The notes under the pieces are model-generated. The model did no database searches. It worked only from the letters and a program-made list of their open reading frames with translations, and was not told where the DNA came from. This document shows positions 1 through 8,276 of a DNA stretch of 50,066 nucleotides, in pieces. The position numbers and the translations under genes are program-made. The DNA is from Rhodospirillaceae bacterium (lineage in GTDB: Bacteria > Pseudomonadota > Alphaproteobacteria > Rhodospirillales > JABJKH01), in NCBI GenBank assembly GCA_018660465.1, contig JABJKH010000119.1, positions 1-50,066 on the forward strand. Reading direction: 5' to 3'. Within the stretch, counting starts at the first letter, position 1. Each line of letters begins with the position of its first letter.

Positions 1-345
1 CCAATGCGGTCGCGACGAAGCCTTGCGCCCGCCATGACATAGCTGCACGCCAAATGCGCCAGCGCTGTTTTCATGGAAGAACTTGCATATTCGGCCAATC
101 GCAGCCTCTTGCGCGTCGGTGTACAGCGCCAAACTTGCTGGATTGTTGCGGGCAATCGCCTCCACATAACATGATTCGGTAAACACCATGCCGGCCCCAG
201 AGACCGCGAACTGCCCGAGATGCATAATATGCCAATCGCCGGCCACACCTTCGTCGGCGGAAAATTGAGTCATCGGTTCAACGACAATTCGGTTGGGCAA
301 GGTCAGGCCTCGCATCGTCACAGGTTCAAACAGTCGAATAGTCAT
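1..345 (-). CDS. NADH:flavin oxidoreductase / old yellow enzyme, N-terminal part (runs off left edge)
   Basis: This frame opens at an ATG at 345 and stays open for 115 codons to the window edge, so only the N-terminus is present. It reads like the start of an FMN-dependent old yellow enzyme TIM barrel: LPNRIVVEPMTQFSADEG near residues 15-32, GDWHIMHLGQFAVSGAG after it, and CHGGRKASS near the edge, matching the family HAGRKAS signature. It is clearly related to the complete gene at 4866-5993, but the cysteine found there in APMCQYSS is Thr here (EPMTQFSA), so flavin tuning may differ. The substrate cannot be told. It is transcribed leftwards, away from the PilZ gene. Confidence 0.85.
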   Translation of the reverse strand, partial: MTIRLFEPVTMRGLTLPNRIVVEPMTQFSADEGVAGDWHIMHLGQFAVSGAGMVFTESCYVEAIARNNPASLALYTDAQEAAIGRICKFFHENSAGAFGVQLCHGGRKASSRPHW

Positions 346-610
346 CAATCAACCTTCTTAGATCGGATTAGTCGAAACGCGCTTTCCCACGACTATCTTT
401 GAATAAAATTGTGGAAATCAATGCAAAAAGTCCCGGTTGAGGCTCCTGCCCAGCACTGCACCAACTTCTCACGTGCCATATAGACGAGCAATAATTTAAT
501 TGTTAAATGACGAATTTGAAGACAAAATTTTATTTAGTCGTGACTGCGATATTAAAGACATCCTAAACTCGGTATTTCGGGGGCGTAGTATATAATCAAG
601 GCCAATCTAT
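346..610. other. Intergenic region between divergent genes
   Basis: About 265 bases separate the partial oxidoreductase (leftward) from the PilZ gene (rightward), so promoters for both should lie here. The part from about 490 to 600 is AT-rich. I see no convincing small gene, terminator or RNA structure, and no -35/-10 pair good enough to name. Confidence 0.5.
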
Positions 611-913
611 ATGAGTGATAATAAACGCGCGGCTGAACGCTATGAACTGCCGACATTGACGGCTGAAGTCGACGGCATGGAATGCGTGTTGCTGAACGTT
701 TCTTCAACTGGCGTTCTGTTAGGGGATATGGCGAACAAGTTTGCGCTCGGCGAACCCATAACCGTTTATATTTTCATCCCCCTTAAACACGGCATGACCA
801 ACCTGAAGATCAAAGGCACTGTCGCTCGTTCAGACGGTGTGAGTATTGGCGTAAATTACAAGACCCCCACCAGAACCTGGGACCGATTGCTTAAGGTCTT
901 ATCAACGCTCTGA
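611..913 (+). CDS. PilZ domain protein (putative c-di-GMP receptor)
   Basis: A 100-residue protein made of a single PilZ domain. The two c-di-GMP binding signatures are visible: RxxxR at residues 6-10 (RAAER) and [D/N]xSxxG at 29-34 (NVSSTG). Stand-alone PilZ proteins bind cyclic di-GMP and pass the signal to motility, exopolysaccharide or transport machinery. Nothing next door identifies the partner. It converges on the dioxygenase gene, with an 11-base gap and no visible terminator hairpin. A GGDEF gene for making c-di-GMP lies at 10533 but carries a nonsense codon. Confidence 0.88.
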   Translation: MSDNKRAAERYELPTLTAEVDGMECVLLNVSSTGVLLGDMANKFALGEPITVYIFIPLKHGMTNLKIKGTVARSDGVSIGVNYKTPTRTWDRLLKVLSTL

Positions 914-924
914 ACATAGCGCTA

Positions 925-1788
925 CTAGGCGACCGTCGACACTTCATCCGAAACTGTGGTGCGGCGCATGTCGCGGATATCTGTCGGTTCGTGCCAGCGC
1001 CCTCTGTGCATGGTGCAGCGGTTGTCCCACATCAGCACATCGCCTTGTAGCCAATGGTGGGTATAGACGTATTTCCGTTGCGTCGCGTGCTCCATCAAAT
1101 CAAGCAGCAAAATCTTCGCTTCGGGAACTGGTAGGCCCTGAATGCTGCCGGCATGGGATGCTAAGTACAGGCTTTTGCGCTTTGAGCCGGGATGGGTGCG
1201 TACCAATACCTGCGGCACCGGCGGCAAGCCTTCGTGTTCTTCCTTGGTGAAGTTCGTAAACCCCAAAATGGCGCGAGAGTTAAAGATTGAATGCTCACAA
1301 ATATAGTCTTCGATCTCCGCCTTGCGACCCTCTGACAGATCATCATAGGCCGCCCGCATGTCAGCCAGTTCGGTTTCGCCGCCCTTGCTTGGCAAGGTGC
1401 GGGCGGACAACAAGGAATAGCGGGCGGGAACGCGCTTGAAACTGCTGTCTGTGTGCCATAAACGATTGGCCAGACTGCTCATCAAGCGATAGTCATTCGG
1501 TTCCAAAATCTTGCCGGTTTCATCCAGGTTGGAGATATCCGACATATGAATATCAAGCCGGACTGGGTAGTCCAAGCGATGCGCCCGGCGCGATGTCTCC
1601 AATGGTCCAAACAGCTCGCTAAACCGCATCTGCGCGTCATCATCCAAGGCCTGATCACGAAAAACCAGCGCGCCATGGGTGTCCATGCCAGCAATTATTT
1701 CGGCTTGAGTCTCCGCGTCAACTGGCTCGCACAAGTCAATTCCCGTGACTTCTCCGACGAACGGTGAATTGAGAGCGGTGATTTTCAT
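925..1788 (-). CDS. TauD/TfdA family Fe(II)/2-oxoglutarate-dependent dioxygenase
   Basis: A 287-residue cytoplasmic non-haem iron oxygenase. The facial triad is complete: HxD at His112 and Asp114 (WHTDSSF) and the distal His261 (DNRCTMHR), followed by Arg residues near 272-276 that would hold 2-oxoglutarate. Length and the motif order fit the TfdA/TauD family, which hydroxylates sulfonates, aryloxyacetates, taurine and similar small acids. TfdA-type is the closer guess, from the LWHTDSSFK and GGETELADMRAAYDDL segments, but the substrate is not determined. The ATG at 1788 has AGGA five bases upstream. A second, different TauD-like enzyme lies at 33630. Confidence 0.9.
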   Translation of the reverse strand: MKITALNSPFVGEVTGIDLCEPVDAETQAEIIAGMDTHGALVFRDQALDDDAQMRFSELFGPLETSRRAHRLDYPVRLDIHMSDISNLDETGKILEPNDYRLMSSLANRLWHTDSSFKRVPARYSLLSARTLPSKGGETELADMRAAYDDLSEGRKAEIEDYICEHSIFNSRAILGFTNFTKEEHEGLPPVPQVLVRTHPGSKRKSLYLASHAGSIQGLPVPEAKILLLDLMEHATQRKYVYTHHWLQGDVLMWDNRCTMHRGRWHEPTDIRDMRRTTVSDEVSTVA

Positions 1789-1829
1789 GGCGTCCTCATC
1801 GTGGTGACCTTCTGGTATAAACCTGAAAT

Positions 1830-2351
1830 CTATGATGCCAAGCCTTGATTAAGAACATCTGCGATATTTTTAAGCTTTCCCTTCATCTCAAAGCCGCTAA
1901 GCGAAATTGAGGAACTGTCGAGCCAAAAAAATATTTTTTTAATGAAGGGTGCGCTTCTCCTTCGATTGGCGATGAGGGCTTCCAAATTCTTTGGAAAAAT
2001 TTCGAGCGTGCTATAGTCCGCCAATCCAATTCTATTTATGTCGAGATCAATTCTGTCAATATCATCCCACGTCACCCGTCCGGCCCTAAGCCCTGATATA
2101 TTATCGATAATGCCTTCGTCATCGATGATGAACACCGGAGAAAACTTTATTAAAAGCAAAACAGATCGGATCATCCCAGCGCCGAAAACAAGGGCAAAAA
2201 TTAAACCGAACAGCATGCCCCACGAAGGATCAAATCCGTCTTTTCCCGAAAACCCGAGAGCTGCAAAAGCAACAAAACCATAAACAAACGTCCCCAAAAG
2301 CGACTTCACCTTTGACGTATAAAATTTATGAACACCGATATCTTTAGGCAA
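1830..2351 (-). CDS. Small membrane protein, STM3941-like
   Basis: A 173-residue protein with two hydrophobic segments (about residues 16-35 and 43-68), followed by a soluble C-terminal half containing FIIDDEGIIDNIS and VTWDDIDRIDL. This arrangement (paired helices, then a small beta-rich PH-like domain) is typical of the STM3941/YcxB-type proteins of unknown function. The start is TTG at 2351. It is preferred because a strong GGGGAGG lies about seven bases upstream and no ATG is nearby. It lies between the dioxygenase and the histidine kinase, all on the minus strand. Confidence 0.7.
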   Translation of the reverse strand: MPKDIGVHKFYTSKVKSLLGTFVYGFVAFAALGFSGKDGFDPSWGMLFGLIFALVFGAGMIRSVLLLIKFSPVFIIDDEGIIDNISGLRAGRVTWDDIDRIDLDINRIGLADYSTLEIFPKNLEALIANRRRSAPFIKKIFFWLDSSSISLSGFEMKGKLKNIADVLNQGLAS

Positions 2352-2447
2352 TTCCAGACCTCCCCACTCAAAAGGTGGCTCTCGTTGCGATGGGGAAGTA
2401 TGAACCTGTTCGCGGCGAATTCCAATGGCGTGAGGTTGGCAAGTGGT

Positions 2448-4367
2448 TTAGTGAGGGCTGACGATTCGCTCCAAGGGGAACTGAACTGTTACCGTTGTTC
2501 CCTCTTGCGGGATGCTTTCAATATCAAGGGTTCCGCCATGAATTTCCACAAGCTGCTTTGATAAGGGGAGCCCCAATCCGGTGCCCTCTTGCTTCCGCAC
2601 TAAAGAGGACTTTGCCTGCCCAAAGGGTTCAAGTGCCTTCTTGATTCCCGCCGGGGTCATGCCCAGCCCCGTATCAGACACCACAAACCTGATACCTTCA
2701 GCCTTGTCCTGATGGCACGAAATCGATACATCGCCGTTCTCCGGCGTGAATTTTACCGCGTTGGAAAGCAAGTTCAGGAGGATTTGCTTAAAGCGACGAG
2801 AATCGGCTCGAATGGCGAACAGACTTTCGTCAATCTCATACGACACATTCACCTTGCCCGAATCAGCGCGGGTTTGAATTAGCGTCACCATTTCTTCCAC
2901 AACAGGGATCACCATGACCTCTTCTTCGTGCATTTCCAGCTTGCCAGCTTCGATGGCCGAAATATCAAGGATATCGTTGATGAGTTGCAGCAGATGATTG
3001 CCACTGTCGAGGATATTTCGAAGGTAATCATCTTGCTTTTCCGCCAAGCGTTCTTTCGGCATATTCATCATCAATTGCCCAAACCCCAAAATAGCATTCA
3101 TCGGGGTGCGTAATTCATGGCTCATGTTGGCCAAAAATTCCGATTTTACACGGCTGGCATCTTCGGCATCTTTTCTCGCTTCGGTTAGTGCCTGTTCGGT
3201 CTGCTTGCGGGTGGTTAGATCATGAAGTGTTCCGATGAATTTGACGACGCCAACGTCGATGAATTCGTTAACCGATAAGTCCAAAGGAAAAACTGATCCG
3301 TCTTTTTTCTTTCCGCTAACTTCCCGGTATCCACCGATGATTTTTGGCTTCCCTGATTTTAGAAAATTGGAAATGTAATTGTCATGATCCGCGTGATACG
3401 GCTTAGGCATTAATATTGAAATATTTTTTCCCTCTAACTCCTTAAACGAATAGCCAAACATTTCCTCTATGACGGGATTGACGTACTCAACATCTCCCTT
3501 AGCGTCGATTGTAACAACGCCTTCAGCCATGCTGTCGAGCAAAAGGTTCAGGTGGTCTCTCGCTTCCCTCACACGCAGTTCAGCGATATTGCCCTTAATA
3601 AGTTGCGCGCGAAGTTCGTCGGTCCGTTCTTTAACCCGCCCCTCCAATTCAACATGGGATTTACGGAGCGCTTCTTCGGCACGCTTGCGCTCTGAAATAT
3701 CTGCCCTGATTGAACAAACCGCAGGCTCGCCGCCCCAATCAATAACGAACGAACGGCGAATTTCCCAAAACTCTGAACCATCTCTCCGCCGGCCCCTGAC
3801 TTCCTTGTCCCAGCTAACGCCATCTCCCGCCAGCACCCGATTATGATCGCCAATGTTGAATTCTGGACTGGTCAATACTTCGGTTGAGTCAAGAGACAGA
3901 ATTTCATCACTCTCCGCGAAATCATACATACTCGCCAATGCTTGGTTGGCATACAGCGGCTTATAATTTCGATGAACGAGAATACCTTGACTTGAACAAT
4001 CTATCAGCGAACGGAAACGCGCCTCACTTACCCCCAAAACCGCTTGGTCTTGTTTCTGCCTGATCAGCAATAATGCCGTCGTCCATATGACGAACAGTGC
4101 CAACCCACGATTGGTCAGCACAACCCAACTTATGCCGCCCGATGGAGAGAACAAATATCCGAAAACCGTCATGATAGAACCGACGATTGCTAGTACAATG
4201 ATATGTTTAGGTTTTGGAAACCAACCGCCCAATAGAACCAAAAGGACGTACGGAACCCCACCGGCAACACCAAGCGGCAAGGAAAAGTCAAATATCGCGA
4301 TTAGCCCGACCAGCAGCGCAGCCAAACCAAATAATCGACTCGAATTTTTATTTTCGCTATGAGTCAT
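2448..4367 (-). CDS. Membrane sensor histidine kinase with two PAS domains, second one FixL-like
   Basis: A 639-residue kinase. Residues 10-102 hold about four transmembrane helices. PAS1 covers roughly 113-228 and ends in the PAC-type DISERKR. A coiled coil (230-272) leads to PAS2 (273-388). HisKA follows with the phospho-accepting His417 in MSHELRTP, then a HATPase with the N-box around Asn532/Asn536, DTGLGM at 565-570 and GTGLGL at 595-600. PAS2 keeps residues at the positions of FixL haem ligand His200 (His328 in HADHDNYI) and Arg220 (Arg348 in IIGGYRE), so oxygen or redox sensing by haem is possible but unproved. There is no receiver domain and no adjacent response regulator. Confidence 0.92.
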   Translation of the reverse strand: MTHSENKNSSRLFGLAALLVGLIAIFDFSLPLGVAGGVPYVLLVLLGGWFPKPKHIIVLAIVGSIMTVFGYLFSPSGGISWVVLTNRGLALFVIWTTALLLIRQKQDQAVLGVSEARFRSLIDCSSQGILVHRNYKPLYANQALASMYDFAESDEILSLDSTEVLTSPEFNIGDHNRVLAGDGVSWDKEVRGRRRDGSEFWEIRRSFVIDWGGEPAVCSIRADISERKRAEEALRKSHVELEGRVKERTDELRAQLIKGNIAELRVREARDHLNLLLDSMAEGVVTIDAKGDVEYVNPVIEEMFGYSFKELEGKNISILMPKPYHADHDNYISNFLKSGKPKIIGGYREVSGKKKDGSVFPLDLSVNEFIDVGVVKFIGTLHDLTTRKQTEQALTEARKDAEDASRVKSEFLANMSHELRTPMNAILGFGQLMMNMPKERLAEKQDDYLRNILDSGNHLLQLINDILDISAIEAGKLEMHEEEVMVIPVVEEMVTLIQTRADSGKVNVSYEIDESLFAIRADSRRFKQILLNLLSNAVKFTPENGDVSISCHQDKAEGIRFVVSDTGLGMTPAGIKKALEPFGQAKSSLVRKQEGTGLGLPLSKQLVEIHGGTLDIESIPQEGTTVTVQFPLERIVSPH

Positions 4368-4452
4368 CTAAGCGTAATAAGTTTTAATAACATTATAAAT
4401 TTGCCATCAAACTTTATAAGGAAAAATGGCACACTGAACATAATCTGAATAA

Positions 4453-4488
4453 CCTAAAGTAATATAGATAAGCAAGCCTAAAGTAATA
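4453..4488. repeat. Pair of 12-base direct repeats upstream of the histidine kinase
   Basis: The 12-mer CCTAAAGTAATA occurs at 4453-4464 and again at 4477-4488, a 24-base period, in AT-rich DNA about 90-120 bases upstream of the kinase start at 4367. Tandem sites like this can bind a regulator, but nothing shows that this one does. Confidence 0.4.
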
Positions 4489-4552
4489 AATAAATTAAGG
4501 AATCTGCCTTAAGAATTCACTCCACCATCAAAACGAGAAAAGTATTTTTAAA

Positions 4553-4831
4553 TCACATCGTTAACAATGCTGTGATGCGGGGAAAGAGAATAAAATGGAA
4601 AAATAATACGGTTTCCGGCAGCACCATCAGTGCGACCAACGCCGCCAGCCCGCCGCCAAGCCGACGCTCAGCTAAATTTACCAACGGACTGACAATCACA
4701 GCACCCAGCACCAAAGCCAACGCCGCCTGCACCCAATATCCCATCCCCACAAATTCGAAGTCGCCAAGATACCATGGCACTAAAACGATTCCTAAGGAGA
4801 CAAGGAGTATACCTTTCCAGCTTTTTTTCAT
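4553..4831 (-). CDS. Small hydrophobic membrane protein of unknown function
   Basis: A 92-residue frame with a positively charged start (MKKSWKG) and about three hydrophobic stretches (residues 7-20, 32-50 and 61-86). This looks like a genuine small inner-membrane protein. It follows the old yellow enzyme gene by 34 bases on the same strand and may be the last gene of that acyl-CoA operon. No family is recognised and the Shine-Dalgarno is weak. A 204-codon open frame on the opposite strand (4572-5186) overlaps it but has a low-complexity, unprotein-like composition, so this strand is preferred. Confidence 0.5.
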   Translation of the reverse strand: MKKSWKGILLVSLGIVLVPWYLGDFEFVGMGYWVQAALALVLGAVIVSPLVNLAERRLGGGLAALVALMVLPETVLFFHFILFPRITALLTM

Positions 4832-4865
4832 GGTTAGGCTCGGCTTTATCGGATGTTGTGCTTAC

Positions 4866-5993
4866 CTACCCCACCCCAGCAACACTCTCCGCCCCAGGTG
4901 CCCACAACTTCGTAGACCCCCGCTCATACTGCACGGGCCAATCCATCTCTACACCCAATACTTGCGCTGCGTGCAGACCCCATCTTGGGTTGAACAGGAA
5001 GGCGCGCGCGAGGGAGACCATGTCGGCTTCTCCGTTACGGATGATGCTGTCGGCTTGTTTAGGGTCGTAGATCATACCGACACTGGCTGCCGTCATGGTA
5101 GAGTTGGCTTTGACGGCGGTTGCAAATTCAAGCTGATAGCCGGGGCGGATGTCGATCTTTGCGCCCGAGTCCACACCACCACCTGAAAGCGTCACCAAAG
5201 ATACCCCGGCTTCCTTGAGAGCGTTGGCATAGATCACGTCTTCGTCGGCTCCCCAGCCATCGTCGGTGAAGTTGGTGCCGTTAAATTTTACACCCAAGGG
5301 CTTGTCGGCAGGCCAGGCTGCGCGGACAGCACTGATAACTTCGAGCGGGTAACGCATGCGGCTTTCAAGGTCGCCGCCATATTCGTCGTCCCGCTGGTTG
5401 CTGTGCGACGACAAGAAGGTGCTGAGCAGATAGCCATGGGCACTATGGATTTCCAAGTAATCGAAATCGAGTTCGGCTGCGCGCTTCGTCGTGTTGATGA
5501 AATCTTGTTTGATCGCCGCCATTTCGTCTTGAGTCAGGGCCTTGGGCACGGGCCACTTATCAGCGAAGGGAATGGCGGAAGGTGCCACCGTGGCCCAGCC
5601 ACCATCGGCCTCAAAGATCGGACCGCGGCCATGTTCCCAGGGGCGATATGTCGACGCCTTGCGCCCGGCGTGACCAATTTGAATGCCGATTTTGGTGTCA
5701 GAGTATTCCCGAACCGCACTGACCACGCGACCAATGGCGTCTTGGGATTCGTCATCGAACAGACCTAGGCACTGCGGCGTGATGCGGCCTTGCAGGTTGA
5801 CACCTGTCGCCTCCATCACAAACAAGCCTGCCCCGGACAAGGCCATGGAAACCCCGTGCGCCACGTGCCATTCGGTGGCGACACCTTCGTTGGAACTGTA
5901 TTGGCACATGGGGGCGACCATGATGCGATTGGGAAGGTCGAGATTGCCGCCCACATTACCGAGGGAAATCGGCGAGAAAAGATGATCCGTCAT
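4866..5993 (-). CDS. NADH:flavin oxidoreductase, YqjM-type old yellow enzyme
   Basis: A 375-residue FMN TIM-barrel enzyme. Its markers match the YqjM (thermophilic-like) class: Cys30 and Tyr32 in APMCQYSS, HAGRKAS at 108-114, and the substrate-binding pair His183/His186 in HSAHGYLLSTFLS, followed by the typical NQRDDEYGG. Such enzymes reduce activated C=C bonds of enals, enones or related compounds. It is the fourth gene of a minus-strand series after the hydratase, dehydrogenase and SDR, 28 bases behind the SDR. In this setting it may reduce an unsaturated intermediate, but the true substrate is open. Confidence 0.92.
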   Translation of the reverse strand: MTDHLFSPISLGNVGGNLDLPNRIMVAPMCQYSSNEGVATEWHVAHGVSMALSGAGLFVMEATGVNLQGRITPQCLGLFDDESQDAIGRVVSAVREYSDTKIGIQIGHAGRKASTYRPWEHGRGPIFEADGGWATVAPSAIPFADKWPVPKALTQDEMAAIKQDFINTTKRAAELDFDYLEIHSAHGYLLSTFLSSHSNQRDDEYGGDLESRMRYPLEVISAVRAAWPADKPLGVKFNGTNFTDDGWGADEDVIYANALKEAGVSLVTLSGGGVDSGAKIDIRPGYQLEFATAVKANSTMTAASVGMIYDPKQADSIIRNGEADMVSLARAFLFNPRWGLHAAQVLGVEMDWPVQYERGSTKLWAPGAESVAGVG

Positions 5994-6021
5994 GTAATTT
6001 ATACTTTCACGCTGGTGATGC

Positions 6022-6732
6022 TTATACTTTTACGCTTGTAATACTGGCACCGCCGCACACAAACAGCGTCTGGCCAGTAATGAATGAAGCTTCCTCGGAA
6101 GCAAAAAAACCAATTGCATTGGCGATTTCACGCGGCTCCGCCAAGCGCCCCATCGGCACCGTTTGCGCCATAACCTCTAAGTCCGGGTTGTTGAATTTCA
6201 GCATTTCTGTTGCCGTCACTCCAGGGGCAATAACATTCGCCGTCACGCCTTCGTCGGCCAATTCCAGCGCCCAGGACCTGAACATGCCCGTCATGGCAGA
6301 TTTAGCAGCTGAATAACCGGTGCGGGTCACACGACCGAGTGCCGCCCGACTGGAAATCCCCACAAGTCGCCCATAGCCGCGTTCGCGCATCCCCGGCAGG
6401 ACTGCTTGGGCGACCTGCACACAGGCGGTCAGGTTGATCTGGAGGGTCTGGCGAAAGGTTTCCAAGTCGACGTCTTCGATCAATTGCGGATTGGCGATGC
6501 CGGCGTTGTAGACCATATGATCGACTTGGAATTTTTTGGTGATTTCACCAAGAGCCGCTGCGGTTGAGGCGTCATCCATAAGGTCCGCCTGAAAACATTC
6601 CCCAGGGAAATCCTTGGGTGCCGCACTCCGGGCGATACCTACAACAATGTCCCCTCTCTCATGACACAAATCAGAAACCGCACGACCAATGCCCCGAGTT
6701 GCCCCGGCGATGAGGGTGGTTCTTTGGCTCAT
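6022..6732 (-). CDS. Short-chain dehydrogenase/reductase (FabG-like)
   Basis: A 236-residue classical SDR. The dinucleotide-binding loop GATRGIG sits at residues 10-16, the NAG motif at 76-78, and the catalytic Ser (127/128), Tyr140 and Lys144 are in GISSRA...GYSAAK. The late PMGRLAEPREIA and FITGQTLFVCGG segments are typical of FabG-like 3-oxoacyl reductases. The ATG at 6732 has GGAG eight bases upstream. It lies 13 bases downstream of the hydroxyacyl-CoA dehydrogenase gene, so a role in the same acyl-CoA or alcohol oxidation pathway is likely. Confidence 0.9.
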   Translation of the reverse strand: MSQRTTLIAGATRGIGRAVSDLCHERGDIVVGIARSAAPKDFPGECFQADLMDDASTAAALGEITKKFQVDHMVYNAGIANPQLIEDVDLETFRQTLQINLTACVQVAQAVLPGMRERGYGRLVGISSRAALGRVTRTGYSAAKSAMTGMFRSWALELADEGVTANVIAPGVTATEMLKFNNPDLEVMAQTVPMGRLAEPREIANAIGFFASEEASFITGQTLFVCGGASITSVKV

Positions 6733-6745
6733 GGTAAGGACTCCG

Positions 6746-8272
6746 TCAAGATTTAGGCAAAGAATTAGGCGTTAGCAAGGATACACCAAGCAAGACCCGC
6801 CGGCGCAGCCAGGGGCTGGCACGATATCGGGGATCATGGGTGAAGTCGAACATATCATCCAGAATATCGAGCACGACCTCCGGCCCCACCTGATCGCCCC
6901 ACTCCAATGGCCCAAGCGGGTAATTCAGGCCGAGCTTTACGGCGGTATCAATATCTTCAGGCGCAGCGATCCCCTTGGCCGCGACTTGGCAGCCAAGATT
7001 GACCACCATCGCGATCACCCGTTGGGTGACGAAGCCCGCACTGTCAGAAATTAACGTTACCGGGGCGCCATCTGACGCCAACAACGCCCAGACCGCATCC
7101 CGTGCCGACGGGTCCGTCAGGGGCGTCGTCATCACCGTCCAGCGCGTGTCAGAGCCGATAAAGGTATCAACAGCGACTGTGCGCTTGGGGTCTAAATTCA
7201 GTTCTACTGCCGCCGTCGTCGCATCGCAGCCAATAGGAGTGACCACGCATACGGCTGTGGCGGGCGGATCAAAAGCCTCAATCAAGTTCGCGCCGGCATC
7301 GCTAAGAACTTTGCCCAAATGATCCGGCGCATTTGGATCGAGCCAAATATCAACGTCTTTGACTTCAGGGGGAGCCGCCTCCGAAGGAACAACGGCCTTC
7401 CCGTCCTGATACTCATAAAATCCCGCCCTTGATTTTCTGCCTGTCACGCCGCCTGCAACCCGGGCTTCGGCAATTTCTGAGGGTCGATAGAAGGGATCGT
7501 TGTAGAACTGTGCGAATATTTGTTCGGTCACTGGATGGGAAATATCCAACCCGGTGAGGTCCAACAGCTCAAATGGCCCCATCTTGAACCCTGCGGAATC
7601 GCGGAGAATTCGGTCGATATCAACAGGTTCCGCGACACCTTCGCTTAATATCGCAAACGCCTCCGTCGCCAGCGCGCGCCCCACATGATTGACGACGAAT
7701 CCAGGCGAATCCTTGATCCGAATGGGTATTTTTCCAATTTTTTCAACAAATTTTTCTATATTATCAATTAGTTGAAGTTCGTTCTTAATTGAATATATTA
7801 ATTCAACGAGCGCCATAAGTGGTGGTGGATTGAAGAAATGCAGGCCAACGACCCGTTCCGGCAAACGCGTGGCGGCAGCGATTTCTGTGACGGAGAGCGA
7901 TGATGTGTTGGTGGCCAGCACGGCATCTTCAGAAACGATCTCATCAAGCGCCCGAAAAAGGTCTTTCTTTACATCAGGGATTTCGGCAGCAGCTTCGATC
8001 ACCAACCCACAGCCCGCCATGTCTTCCAGCCTGTCCACGATGCTAATTCGCGCCACGGCTTCGTCCGCTGCGTCGCCACTGATACGTCCCTTCTCAACCG
8101 ACCGAGCCAAAATTTTCTGAATGAATTCAAAGCCTTCTTGGGCCACATCCGAAAAACTATCGTGCATCATCACGGCGTATCCAGCGACGGCACAGACTTG
8201 CGCAATGCCGCGCCCCATGGTGCCAGCACCAATTACGCCGACTGTCAGGCCTGGAGAGTCCGGATCAAACAC
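6746..8272 (-). CDS. 3-hydroxyacyl-CoA dehydrogenase, PaaH-type
   Basis: A 508-residue NAD-dependent dehydrogenase of the duplicated PaaH/FadB2 layout. The N-terminal Rossmann fold carries GAGTMGRGIA (15-24), with the catalytic His145 in VGLHFFNPP. The first C-terminal helical domain contains SPGFVVNHVGRA (189-200). A degenerate second copy ends the protein, with DSAGFVTQRV and YPLGPLEWGD. It oxidises L-3-hydroxyacyl-CoA to 3-ketoacyl-CoA. The start is GTG at 8272, five bases after the hydratase stop, which implies translational coupling. Codons for residues 154-187 form a strikingly AT-rich island within an otherwise GC-rich gene, yet the frame is intact. Confidence 0.92.
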   Translation of the reverse strand: MFDPDSPGLTVGVIGAGTMGRGIAQVCAVAGYAVMMHDSFSDVAQEGFEFIQKILARSVEKGRISGDAADEAVARISIVDRLEDMAGCGLVIEAAAEIPDVKKDLFRALDEIVSEDAVLATNTSSLSVTEIAAATRLPERVVGLHFFNPPPLMALVELIYSIKNELQLIDNIEKFVEKIGKIPIRIKDSPGFVVNHVGRALATEAFAILSEGVAEPVDIDRILRDSAGFKMGPFELLDLTGLDISHPVTEQIFAQFYNDPFYRPSEIAEARVAGGVTGRKSRAGFYEYQDGKAVVPSEAAPPEVKDVDIWLDPNAPDHLGKVLSDAGANLIEAFDPPATAVCVVTPIGCDATTAAVELNLDPKRTVAVDTFIGSDTRWTVMTTPLTDPSARDAVWALLASDGAPVTLISDSAGFVTQRVIAMVVNLGCQVAAKGIAAPEDIDTAVKLGLNYPLGPLEWGDQVGPEVVLDILDDMFDFTHDPRYRASPWLRRRVLLGVSLLTPNSLPKS

Positions 8273-8276
8273 CCGC

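Noticed and set aside
4572-5186. 204-codon open frame on the plus strand
   Set aside because: It lies opposite the old yellow enzyme and the small membrane protein, and its composition is not protein-like.
7712-7813. Frameshift in the hydroxyacyl-CoA dehydrogenase
   Set aside because: The AT-rich patch keeps the frame, and conserved motifs continue on both sides.
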